This document shows, piece by piece, positions 1-5,103 of a stretch of 5,103 bases of DNA. The stretch lies in contig JAIRUL010000037.1 in the NCBI GenBank assembly GCA_031254445.1, positions 1 to 5,103 of the forward strand. Direction: 5' to 3'. Under the pieces are notes generated by a model that was not told where the DNA came from, searched no databases, and worked only from the letters and a program-made list of their open reading frames with translations. Position numbers and translations under genes: made by a program. Within the stretch, counting starts at the first letter, position 1. Each line of letters opens with the position of its first letter. Origin of the DNA: Chitinispirillales bacterium. GTDB taxonomy: Bacteria; Fibrobacterota; Chitinivibrionia; Chitinivibrionales; Chitinispirillaceae.

Positions 1-4
1 GCCG

Positions 5-67
5 TAGGCTTCGTCTGAAAAAGATTTAAAGAATTTGACTTTTATAGGCTTCGTCTGAAAAAGATTT
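5..67. repeat. 23-bp direct repeat, two copies 40 bp apart
   Basis: An identical 23-bp segment beginning TAGGCTTCGTCTGAAAAAGA occurs at 5-27 and 45-67. The 17 bp between the copies ends in TTTGACTTTTA, and the second copy is followed by the similar TTTGACTTTA. The arrangement therefore looks like a 40-bp tandem unit whose second copy has lost about 9 bp. It lies just beyond the 3' end of paaK and may continue left of the window. No reading frame or function is apparent. Confidence 0.8.
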
Positions 68-83
68 TGACTTTAAAGTCAAA
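66..83. terminator. Palindrome downstream of paaK, possible weak terminator
   Basis: TTTGACTTTAAAGTCAAA is a perfect 18-bp palindrome (arms 66-74 and 75-83), 14 bp beyond the paaK stop on the minus strand. The transcript could form a GACUUU/AAAGUC stem followed by AAUCUUUUUC, which has a short U run. The stem is AT-rich and has almost no loop, so termination would be weak. The adjacent hexamer repeats offer alternative pairing partners for the same arm. Confidence 0.35.
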
Positions 84-100
84 GTCAAAGTCAAAGTCAA
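75..100. repeat. AAAGTC hexamer tandem repeat
   Basis: Four perfect head-to-tail copies of AAAGTC (75-80, 81-86, 87-92, 93-98) are followed by AA. The TGA stop of paaK (97-99 on the minus strand) lies inside the last unit. Gain or loss of whole units would change only the 3' untranslated region, not the PaaK protein. Confidence 0.85.
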
Positions 101-1392
101 GCCCTATTATCAATCACCCGCTTCGCCTTCCCCTCGCTCCTTGCTATGCTCTTTGGCTCCACCAGCTTCACCTTGCTATGAACCAGCAACGCTTCGCGCA
201 GATGGTGTTCTATTTGCCGCTCTTTTTGCTCTATGTATTTTAGCTCGTCGGAGAATAAATCCTCCGTCATCTCCACCTGAACCTCCAGCGTATCTAGGTT
301 ATCCACCCTCTCGACAATCAGCTGGTAGTGCGGCTCCACGCCTTTTATTGTCACTAATACATGCTCGACCTGCGACGGGAAGACGTTGACGCCACGGATG
401 ATCAGCATGTCGTCGGTACGCCCCAAAATCCTGTGCATCTTCACGTGCGTCCGCCCGCAGGCGCACTGCTCGCGGGAGAGGTAGGTGATGTCGCGCGTCC
501 TGTAGCGTATCACGGGCGTGCCCTCTTTTGTCAGCGTGGTGAAGACCAATTCGCCCTTTTCGCCGTCGGGCAGCGGCTCGCCGGTTTCGGGGCTTATGAT
601 TTCGGGGTAGAAGTGGTCTTCAAAGACATGCAGCAGGTTCTGGTGCTCGCACTCCGCGGCGACGCCCGGGCCGATTATTTCCGTCAGGCCGAAGATGTCG
701 AAGGCCTTGATGCGCAGTTTATCCTCGATGTCGGCGCGCATGTTGTCGCTCCACGGCTCCGCGCCGAAGAAGCCGAAGCGTAGGGGGAGCTTAGAGAAAT
801 CTATGCCCTCCTCGCGCCCCGCCTCCGCGATGTAGAGGCTGTACGAGGGCGTGCAGGTGAGCATGGTGGAGCCGAAGTCCCGCATTACGTCGAGCTGCCG
901 TTTGGTGTTGCCGCCCGATATGGGTATGCACGCCGCCCCTATGCGCTGCGCCCCGTAGTGCGCGCCGAGGCCGCCGGTGAAGAGGCCGTAGCCGTAGGCG
1001 TTCTGGAGGATGTCGTCCTTGCCCGCGCCGCCCATCGAAAAGGTGCGCGCCATCACCTCCGCCCAGAGGTCGATGTCGGCCCGCGTGTAGGCGTCCACCA
1101 CCGGCTTCCCCGTGGTGCCGGAGGAGGTATGGATCTCGATAATCTTCTTTAAATCGCACGCCAAAAGCCCGTAAGGGTAAACGTCCCGCATGTCGTCCTT
1201 GGTCGTGAACGGGAGCCTATGAAGATCCTCCACCCCGCGGATGTCGGAGGGCGCAACTTTCAGCGCGTCAAACTTGGCCTTGTAAAACGGCACCCGCTCG
1301 TACACCCTCTTAGCGATATCCCGCAGCCGCTTCCCCTGGAGCGCCTTAAGCTTAGCGCGCGGCATAGCCTCGTATTTCGGATCCCAAATCAT
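97..1392 (-). CDS. paaK: Phenylacetate-CoA ligase (AMP-forming)
   Basis: This 431-residue protein has the usual PaaK length and is predicted to activate phenylacetate or a related aryl acid to its CoA thioester with ATP in the cytoplasm. Adenylate-forming motifs appear in order: phosphate-binding SSGTTGKP (90-97), [12 protein letters not shown] (232-243), RYRTRD (296-301), the hinge-region [20 protein letters not shown] (324-343) and a C-terminal GKAKR (421-425) with the expected lysine. A CACGR element (310-314) typical of the family is present. ATG at 1392-1390 has AAAGGA about 10 nt upstream. It appears to be a single gene: no paa oxygenase or ring-cleavage gene and no indolepyruvate oxidoreductase lies in the window. 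In anaerobes such ligases often work on arylpyruvate-derived aryl-acetyl-CoA, possibly in the ATP-yielding direction; that role is inference here, and the exact aryl substrate cannot be read from sequence. Confidence 0.95.
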   Translation of the reverse strand: MIWDPKYEAMPRAKLKALQGKRLRDIAKRVYERVPFYKAKFDALKVAPSDIRGVEDLHRLPFTTKDDMRDVYPYGLLACDLKKIIEIHTSSGTTGKPVVDAYTRADIDLWAEVMARTFSMGGAGKDDILQNAYGYGLFTGGLGAHYGAQRIGAACIPISGGNTKRQLDVMRDFGSTMLTCTPSYSLYIAEAGREEGIDFSKLPLRFGFFGAEPWSDNMRADIEDKLRIKAFDIFGLTEIIGPGVAAECEHQNLLHVFEDHFYPEIISPETGEPLPDGEKGELVFTTLTKEGTPVIRYRTRDITYLSREQCACGRTHVKMHRILGRTDDMLIIRGVNVFPSQVEHVLVTIKGVEPHYQLIVERVDNLDTLEVQVEMTEDLFSDELKYIEQKERQIEHHLREALLVHSKVKLVEPKSIARSEGKAKRVIDNRA

Positions 1393-1540
1393 GGGTTAAA
1401 TGTCCTTTCGTGAAAAACCGCCATATAATAGAATATATATTCTTTTTGCGCGCGTGGGCATATTATTTTGCCGGCGCACCGGTTTCCGCGCCCCGTGGGC
1501 GCATGCGTTAAAACAGCGCCCTCCCCCGCCTCGCCCCTGC
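1393..1540. other. Intergenic region between esterase 3' end and paaK
   Basis: No convincing gene lies in these 148 bp. Toward paaK the sequence is AT-rich and carries the probable paaK promoter region. Toward the esterase end it is GC-rich with short self-complementary segments (around 1470-1481, and 6-bp arms GGGCGC/GCGCCC at 1497-1502 and 1516-1521). These could form small hairpins, but none has a proper U tract, so no terminator is called. The gap suggests that paaK is transcribed separately from the upstream esterase. Confidence 0.5.
1425..1443 (-). promoter_or_regulatory. Possible paaK -10 box and operator palindrome
   Basis: AGAATATATATTCT (1430-1443) is a perfect 14-bp palindrome. 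Immediately next to it, on the minus strand, is TATTAT (1430-1425), a fair -10 element about 32 nt before the paaK ATG. No good -35 box is seen 16-18 bp upstream, where the sequence is GC-rich. A perfect inverted repeat overlapping the -10 edge is where a dimeric regulator could bind, but AT-rich palindromes also arise by chance. Confidence 0.35.
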
Positions 1541-2626
1541 TCAATCAAACCAGTCCCTAATCGCCTCCGCCAACTCCATCCCAATCTGAGCCTGCGCCTC
1601 CACGTTAGGGTGCCAGTCGCACCCGCACATCCTCTTCGGCACCTCGCCAAACGAATAAAAGCGTATCCTCTCGTTCCCCGCCGCCCTCTCCGCGTCCACA
1701 AACTCCCTGACATACGACCTCGCCGGCTCCCGCGCCGACGTCACGCATACGACCTTCGCCTCCGGATTGCGCGCCCACACCTCCTGCACGAAGCTCCAGT
1801 ACAGCGCGATAAAAAGCTCCTTTGGCGGATGCGGCTTCGACGAGAAGTCGTTCGTCCCGAAGCACACCGCCACCACGTGCGGGACCCACGAGCCGAAATC
1901 CCACCGCGCCGTGGAGTCGTTCTTCACAGACCTGCCGTAGAACATCCCGAATGGCCGCGCCGCCGCGACAAACGGCGACCTCCAGTTGCGCACGAGCCCC
2001 TTGCCCGACATCGCCACGATGTGGCACTCCGCGCCGAGCTCCCTCGCGGCGGCGTAGCCGAACGAGAGCGCGGCGTTCGAGTAGACGGCCGGCGTGTCGC
2101 AGCGGACAGTGTTCGCCTCCACGCCGAAGCCGAGCAGGTTCGACCCGCCGATAAACTCTATCCGGCGCGAAGGCGGCGGGGCGTCGATGGGGTGGAGCGA
2201 TTTTCCGGCGTCGATGTAGAAGCCGCGGAGCGTGGCGGACTGCTCCTTTAGGCCCTCGAAGCGCTTTACGATTTTTAGGCTGTGCACCGTGTCGCGGAGC
2301 CCTAGGGCAAGCCGACAGGTGGTTTCGAGCGTGTCGAAGCGCTGCGTCAGCGGGACGCCGTCTATAAAGACGTCGTAGTACCCGCCGTCCCCCCGGATCC
2401 TAACGGCGCATGAGCGCCCGCCGAAGCGCAGCTCTATAACGCCCCCGGGCCAATCGAAGCGGACGGCGCCGTTAGGCCCGCGCTGGTCGAAGCGGCCGGT
2501 GTAGCGGACGAGGGGGTGGGAGGCGGGGACGAACGTCTCGGCCTGCGCGCGCAGCGGGGCGAGCGCAAACACGAGCGCCGCAAGCGCCGGCCTAACGGCG
2601 CCGCGTATGCGGGACGGGGCGGCCAC
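1541..2626 (-). CDS. Secreted SGNH/GDSL esterase, CE2-like
   Basis: This 361-residue protein is probably exported and removes acetyl or other acyl groups from polysaccharides. Residues 1-29 form a signal peptide: basic start, hydrophobic AALVFALAPL, AQA cleavage site before E30. Residues about 38-140 resemble the jelly-roll domain at the start of carbohydrate esterase family 2 (YTGRFD, then DWPGGVIELRFGG). The SGNH hydrolase domain follows: block I FIGGSNLLGFG with nucleophile Ser162, block III GTND with Asn259, and DWHP with Asp337 and His339. Block I reads GGS where GDS is usual; Ser, Asn and His are all kept, so activity is plausible. The start is GTG at 2626-2624 with AAAGGA about 12 nt upstream, which leaves a clean signal peptide. 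The gene lies 9 nt after a small membrane-protein gene and is probably co-transcribed with it. CE2 assignment rests on architecture; the substrate is inferred. Confidence 0.85.
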   Translation of the reverse strand: MAAPSRIRGAVRPALAALVFALAPLRAQAETFVPASHPLVRYTGRFDQRGPNGAVRFDWPGGVIELRFGGRSCAVRIRGDGGYYDVFIDGVPLTQRFDTLETTCRLALGLRDTVHSLKIVKRFEGLKEQSATLRGFYIDAGKSLHPIDAPPPSRRIEFIGGSNLLGFGVEANTVRCDTPAVYSNAALSFGYAAARELGAECHIVAMSGKGLVRNWRSPFVAAARPFGMFYGRSVKNDSTARWDFGSWVPHVVAVCFGTNDFSSKPHPPKELFIALYWSFVQEVWARNPEAKVVCVTSAREPARSYVREFVDAERAAGNERIRFYSFGEVPKRMCGCDWHPNVEAQAQIGMELAEAIRDWFD

Positions 2627-2635
2627 GTTTGACTT

Positions 2636-2782
2636 TTATCCTTTCGTTTTGTATTTTATAACTACGCCCTGCCTCTGCGCGTGCCTCTGAAAACCGCAGG
2701 CGAGCCTGTAAATCAGCGAGGCGGCGGCCAAATTAAGCAGGGCGCGGACGAACCACGGCGCGCCGCGTTTTTTTGCGAACAT
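2636..2782 (-). CDS. Small basic membrane protein, hypothetical
   Basis: This 48-residue open frame starts at ATG 2782-2780, with AAAGGG eight nt upstream, a good ribosome-binding site. It ends with TAA (2638-2636), 9 nt before the esterase start. A basic beginning (KKR at 4-6) is followed by a moderately hydrophobic stretch at about 10-31 interrupted by arginines (WFVRALLNLAAASLIYRLACGF), then a basic tail, so it may be a single-pass or peripheral membrane peptide. Most codons end in G or C, as in the neighbouring genes. No family is recognised. It is in the same frame as the esterase, separated by the stop plus three codons, so it is most likely the first gene of a two-gene operon. An open frame on the opposite strand overlaps it but has a weaker start. 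Confidence 0.5.
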   Translation of the reverse strand: MFAKKRGAPWFVRALLNLAAASLIYRLACGFQRHAQRQGVVIKYKTKG

Positions 2783-2826
2783 GGCATTAACCCTTTCTAC
2801 CACTTTAACCATTAAGGGCGGTATAT
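2783..2826. promoter_or_regulatory. 44-bp divergent gap with two ribosome-binding sites
   Basis: The starts of the minus-strand small protein and the plus-strand PPC gene are only 44 bp apart. Both SD sequences sit here: CCCTTT (2791-2796, read as AAAGGG on the minus strand) and AAGGG (2814-2818), each 8 nt from its ATG. Little room is left for two promoters, so the core promoter of each gene must overlap the other's leader or coding region. No clear -35/-10 pair was found. Confidence 0.5.
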
Positions 2827-3267
2827 ATGGAATATACGACAGGCGCAGTTGGAAAGTGCATTTGCGTGCGGCTCCACGAAAACGACCCGGTCTACGCGAG
2901 CATCCAAGAGGCCGCGGATAAGGAGGGCATCGACGCCGGCGTGGCGTTCGCCATCGGCGGGGTGAAGAACGGGGCGGTGGTCGTCGGGCCGATAGACCAA
3001 GACGAGCGGCCGCTTAGGACGACCGTGGAGAAGTTCTCCGACGCGCGCGAACTCGTTGGCGTCGGGACGCTCTTCCGCAACGAGGAGGGCGAGATGAAGC
3101 TGCACATGCACGCCTCCATCGGCAAGGGGACGGCGCCGCTCGTCGGCTGCCCGAGGCTCGGGCTCGACTGCTGGCTCGTGAACGAGGTGGTCATCCTGGA
3201 GTTGACAGGGATTAACGCAGTCAGAGCCAAGGAGGCTTCGGGGCTGGAATTGTTGAAGTTTTTGTAA
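2827..3267 (+). CDS. PPC (DUF296) domain protein
   Basis: A 146-residue protein made almost entirely of one PPC (plants and prokaryotes conserved, DUF296) domain, the usual length for bacterial stand-alone members. The family signature LHMHASIGKG spans 92-101, with His93 and His95 as probable metal ligands. It is followed by VGCPRLGLDCWLVNEVVILEL (106-126), matching the family's C-terminal strand pattern. An N-terminal GKCICVRLHENDPVYASIQEAADKEG (9-34) fits the first strand and helix. Plant homologues with an added AT-hook bind DNA; this protein has no AT-hook or other DNA-binding segment, so its role is unknown and DNA binding should not be assumed. It starts at ATG 2827 with AAGGG eight nt upstream. 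No terminator is visible between it and the LRR region, but the composition break argues against a shared origin. Confidence 0.88.
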   Translation: MEYTTGAVGKCICVRLHENDPVYASIQEAADKEGIDAGVAFAIGGVKNGAVVVGPIDQDERPLRTTVEKFSDARELVGVGTLFRNEEGEMKLHMHASIGKGTAPLVGCPRLGLDCWLVNEVVILELTGINAVRAKEASGLELLKFL

Positions 3268-3308
3268 ATATAGCTTTAATTGTAGGGGGCGGCGAGAGTG
3301 TAACTATT

Positions 3309-3371
3309 TTGAAGAAAAGCAAAGCGTGGAAAGATTTAAACCCTGAAATAATGTTTGGGGAGGGGCACTAA
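3309..3371 (+). CDS. Possible leader peptide of first LRR gene
   Basis: A 20-codon frame starts at TTG 3309 and stops at TAA 3369-3371, whose last A is the first base of the LRR ATG (TAATG). It contains WKDLNPEIMFGEG, which aligns without gaps to WKKWDPQVVLGDG in the short frame before the second LRR gene. Most differences are conservative (N/D, E/Q, I/V, M/V, F/L, E/D). Against it, TTG is the only usable start, the SD upstream is poor (GAGAG at 3294-3298), and GGGGAGGGG at its end is needed anyway as the LRR gene's own SD. It may be a real coupled leader, or a decayed duplicated 5' region. Confidence 0.4.
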   Translation: MKKSKAWKDLNPEIMFGEGH

Positions 3372-4648
3372 TGAAAGCGTTGATGAATAAACATGCTATG
3401 ATCGCGGTAGCGGTGCTATTAATTGTGATGTACGCGCTCGCGCCTAGGGTGTGGATATCCGGCACGACAATTGTCACGCCCTCGCGAGGCGGGACGCTCA
3501 CGGTTAGACTGACCGGATGGGGTGCCGTGGCTAGTTTTCAGGCTGTAGGTGTTGTTATTGAAGAGCCAGGTATGATGTTGACATATTACGGCGTGTGGTC
3601 AGATACTGAGTGCGATGGTGACTTCACGCCCCCGTGGCATAAATTTAGATCATCAATTACTCGTTTGGTCGTTAAGGAGGGAGTGACGGATATTGGACCG
3701 ATGGCATTTGCCGATTTGAGTGAGTTAAAATCAGCTACAATACCGGGAAGCGTGGCGGAAATCAGCGTAAAGATGTTTGATAAATGTACTAGTTTAATGT
3801 CTGTTACTATTAAAGATGGTGTAACTAGTATCCAGTATGACGCCTTTGCACAATGCGAAAGGCTTGAATTTATAACGATCCCAAATAGCGTCAAAAAAAT
3901 CGGACAAGGTGCTTTTTATAAATCCGGTCTAACGTCTGTAACGATTCCAAGTAGCGTGACTTCATTTTCGCCATTTGTGTTTGCAAAAAGTATTCGTTTA
4001 ACGTCTGTCATAATTGAAGATGGAGTACCGGAGATCGGAACAAAGGCGTTTTCCGGCTGCACCAGCTTGTTGTCCATCATGATACCGAACAGTGTAATAT
4101 CAATCGAAGATGGCGCGTTTGACAGTTGCACCAGCATGTTGTCTATCACGATACCGAACAGCGTAACATCAATCAGCCGTTCTGCGTTTACCAACTGTAC
4201 TAGTTTGATATCCATAGATGTAGATGACGATAATATCAGGTACCGTTCCGTTAACGGCGTGTTGTTCAATAAGGTCATTGATGACGTGATACGGTATCCA
4301 AGCAATAAGCAAGGCGCATACACAATTCCACACGGTGTGGTAGCCATTGGAAACTGCGAATTTTTGGGTAGTATTGGTTTGACATCGGTCACAATCCCTA
4401 GCAGTGTTAAGTGGCTTGGGAAGGGCGCATTTTCTGGATGTACCTCCATTGCATCTATCATCTCTCTAGGCGCTGTTCCTCCTGCTACTCTAATCACCTA
4501 TCCTGATGAGAATTGTTATGCACTAGACAGCATTCCGTCGAATGTTTGTTTATATGTTCCCCAAAACAGCATAAGCTCTTATCGCGACTCTGACTTATGG
4601 GGAAGATATAAATGTATCAAGCCCATATCCGCAATAGGAGGTTCATAG
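3371..4648 (+). CDS. Membrane-anchored BspA-type leucine-rich repeat protein (LRR_5)
   Basis: This 425-residue protein is probably held in the membrane, or secreted, with its repeats outside the cell, likely for binding or adhesion. Residues about 9-25 form a hydrophobic signal or anchor. A lead-in module follows: GTLTVRLTGWG (41-51) and PPWHKFRSSITRLVVKEGV (87-105), as commonly found before LRR_5 arrays. Repeats of 23 residues (consensus SVTIPNSVTSIG..AF..CTSL.) run at 98-280, with one 22-residue copy (167-188). A non-repeat island at 281-315 (YRSVNGVLFNKVIDDVIRYP), typical of the family, interrupts them. Two more repeats (316-361) and a C-terminal cap with LYVPQNSISSYRDSDLWGRY (394-413) follow. 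No sorting signal is seen at the C-terminus. ATG 3371 has a strong GGGGAGGGG SD; a stop at 3344-3346 in the same frame rules out a longer start. Codon use is more AT-rich than in the genes to the left. Confidence 0.9.
   Translation: MKALMNKHAMIAVAVLLIVMYALAPRVWISGTTIVTPSRGGTLTVRLTGWGAVASFQAVGVVIEEPGMMLTYYGVWSDTECDGDFTPPWHKFRSSITRLVVKEGVTDIGPMAFADLSELKSATIPGSVAEISVKMFDKCTSLMSVTIKDGVTSIQYDAFAQCERLEFITIPNSVKKIGQGAFYKSGLTSVTIPSSVTSFSPFVFAKSIRLTSVIIEDGVPEIGTKAFSGCTSLLSIMIPNSVISIEDGAFDSCTSMLSITIPNSVTSISRSAFTNCTSLISIDVDDDNIRYRSVNGVLFNKVIDDVIRYPSNKQGAYTIPHGVVAIGNCEFLGSIGLTSVTIPSSVKWLGKGAFSGCTSIASIISLGAVPPATLITYPDENCYALDSIPSNVCLYVPQNSISSYRDSDLWGRYKCIKPISAIGGS
4058..4174 (+). repeat. Recent 69-bp duplication inside the LRR array
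   Basis: The 48-bp stretch at 4058-4105 recurs at 4127-4174, exactly 69 bp (23 codons) later, with about five mismatches, mostly silent C/T changes. Other LRR units in the gene are far more diverged at the DNA level. This indicates that one repeat unit was copied recently by slippage or unequal recombination. Confidence 0.8.
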
Positions 4649-4668
4649 AAGCAGATATTACTTTTTGT

Positions 4669-4678
4669 CTAACGTTAG
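4669..4678. repeat. Short palindrome between the LRR genes
   Basis: CTAACGTTAG is a perfect 10-bp palindrome 21 bp past the first LRR stop codon and 37 bp before the second short frame. It has no loop and no T tract, so it is not a terminator. It could be a binding site, but at this length chance is a fair explanation. Confidence 0.3.
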
Positions 4679-4714
4679 GATAAATAAGTTAATAAACGTC
4701 ATTAATAGGAGAAA

Positions 4715-4774
4715 ATGTGGAAAAAGTGGGATCCTCAAGTTGTATTGGGGGACGGGTTCTTAATATACGAATGA
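4715..4774 (+). CDS. Possible leader peptide of second LRR gene
   Basis: A 19-codon frame, MWKKWDPQVVLGDGFLIYE, runs from ATG 4715 to TGA 4772-4774. The stop overlaps the LRR start as ATGA, the classic layout for translational coupling. AGGAG (4707-4711) lies 3 nt before this ATG, a little close. The ATG of the following LRR gene has no SD at normal distance: the nearest G-rich run (4747-4751) is about 19 nt away, so LRR translation may depend on this frame. The peptide matches the short frame before the first LRR gene. Alternatively the same SD serves an in-frame GTG (4717) that would start a longer LRR protein. Confidence 0.45.
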   Translation: MWKKWDPQVVLGDGFLIYE

Positions 4775-5103
4775 AAACATTTACATATAAAACAATAATA
4801 ACAGTGACGCTGTTATTAATCGCGATACTATTGCTAATGCCTAGGGTGTGGGTATCCGGCACGACCATTGTCACGCTTTCGCGAAGTGGGGTGCTCACGG
4901 TTAAGCCAATGGGATGTGGAACCTTAGCGATTCTTCGAGCTGTAGGTGTCGATATTGAAAAGGAAGGGATAGGGGAGATGTCGTCAGGTTACTTCGTGGA
5001 GCAGAATGATGAGGATTGTGATAGCGATACCTCTTCACCCCCGTGGCATAAATTTCGGTTTTTAATTACTCGTTTGGTCGTTAAAGGTGGGGTGACACGC
5101 ATT
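4771..5103 (+). CDS. Second LRR-family membrane protein, 3' end outside window
   Basis: The frame is open from ATG 4771 to the window end (111 residues). It is a paralogue of the preceding LRR protein. After a hydrophobic anchor (residues about 8-24), PRVWVSGTTIVTLSRSGVLTV (24-44) and PPWHKFRFLITRLVVKGGVT (90-109) match the first protein's N-terminal module almost residue for residue. The middle (about 50-88) is diverged, acidic and richer in D/E/S. The LRR_5 array would begin just where the window stops; its presence is inferred from the paralogue. The likely start is ATG 4771, coupled to the short upstream frame by ATGA. An in-frame GTG at 4717, five nt after AGGAG, would add 18 residues with no counterpart in the first protein, so it is less favoured. 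Confidence 0.85.
   Translation, partial: MKTFTYKTIITVTLLLIAILLLMPRVWVSGTTIVTLSRSGVLTVKPMGCGTLAILRAVGVDIEKEGIGEMSSGYFVEQNDEDCDSDTSSPPWHKFRFLITRLVVKGGVTRI

Noticed and set aside
5..67. CRISPR array made of the 23-bp repeat
   Set aside because: There are only two copies, the 17-bp gap is too short for a spacer, the gap shares sequence with the region after the second repeat, and no cas gene is present.
361..783. Plus-strand open frame of 140 codons inside paaK
   Set aside because: It is antisense to a confidently identified paaK, with no SD or family resemblance.
1400..2251. Long plus-strand open frame (283 codons)
   Set aside because: It is antisense to the esterase, rich in R/P/H as expected from a GC-rich shadow frame, and has no recognisable domain.
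2681..2815. Plus-strand open frame of about 44 codons (GTG start) overlapping the small membrane protein
   Set aside because: It has no SD, a polar low-complexity composition, and runs into the ribosome-binding region of the PPC gene. The minus-strand frame has the better start signal.
3916..4497. Minus-strand open frame of 193 codons opposite the LRR array
   Set aside because: Its repetitive sequence (TLFGIV-type units) is simply the mirror of the LRR repeats, and a stop-free antisense frame is expected from that periodicity.
4666..4694. Promoter for the second LRR gene (TTGTCT and TTAATA, 17 bp apart)
   Set aside because: The -10 match is poor, and in such AT-rich sequence similar pairs are easy to find, so it is not supported.

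Overview
The window comes from a bacterium that uses standard stop codons and Shine-Dalgarno (SD) signals. No feature fixes the phylum. A secreted CE2-type carbohydrate esterase, an anaerobe-style phenylacetate-CoA ligase and membrane-anchored BspA-type leucine-rich-repeat (LRR) proteins together suggest an anaerobic, probably gut-associated or sediment bacterium. This is inference from gene content only.

Layout: positions 1-100 are AT-rich and repetitive, with two copies of a 23-bp direct repeat, an 18-bp palindrome and four AAAGTC hexamers that run into the paaK stop codon. Minus-strand paaK (97-1392) follows, with its own upstream region (1393-1540) carrying a 14-bp palindrome and a possible -10 box. 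Next is a minus-strand pair: a small predicted membrane protein (2636-2782) and, directly downstream and in the same frame, a secreted SGNH esterase (1541-2626). A 44-bp divergent gap separates these from the plus-strand PPC/DUF296 protein (2827-3267).

From about 3268 the base composition changes from GC-rich with G/C-ending codons to much more AT-rich. This part holds two tandem paralogous genes for N-terminally anchored LRR_5 proteins: one complete (3371-4648), one cut by the window end (4771 onward). Each is preceded by a very short open frame whose stop codon overlaps the LRR start codon (TAATG and ATGA). The two short frames encode similar peptides (W-K-x-x-[ND]-P-x-[IV]-x-[FL]-G-[ED]-G). 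This repeated leader-plus-LRR unit is the most unusual thing in the window.

The left genes are metabolic or degradative (aryl acid activation, polysaccharide deacetylation) and the right genes make surface-exposed recognition or adhesion proteins. Nothing in the sequence shows that the two halves act together, and the composition break suggests that they have different histories.
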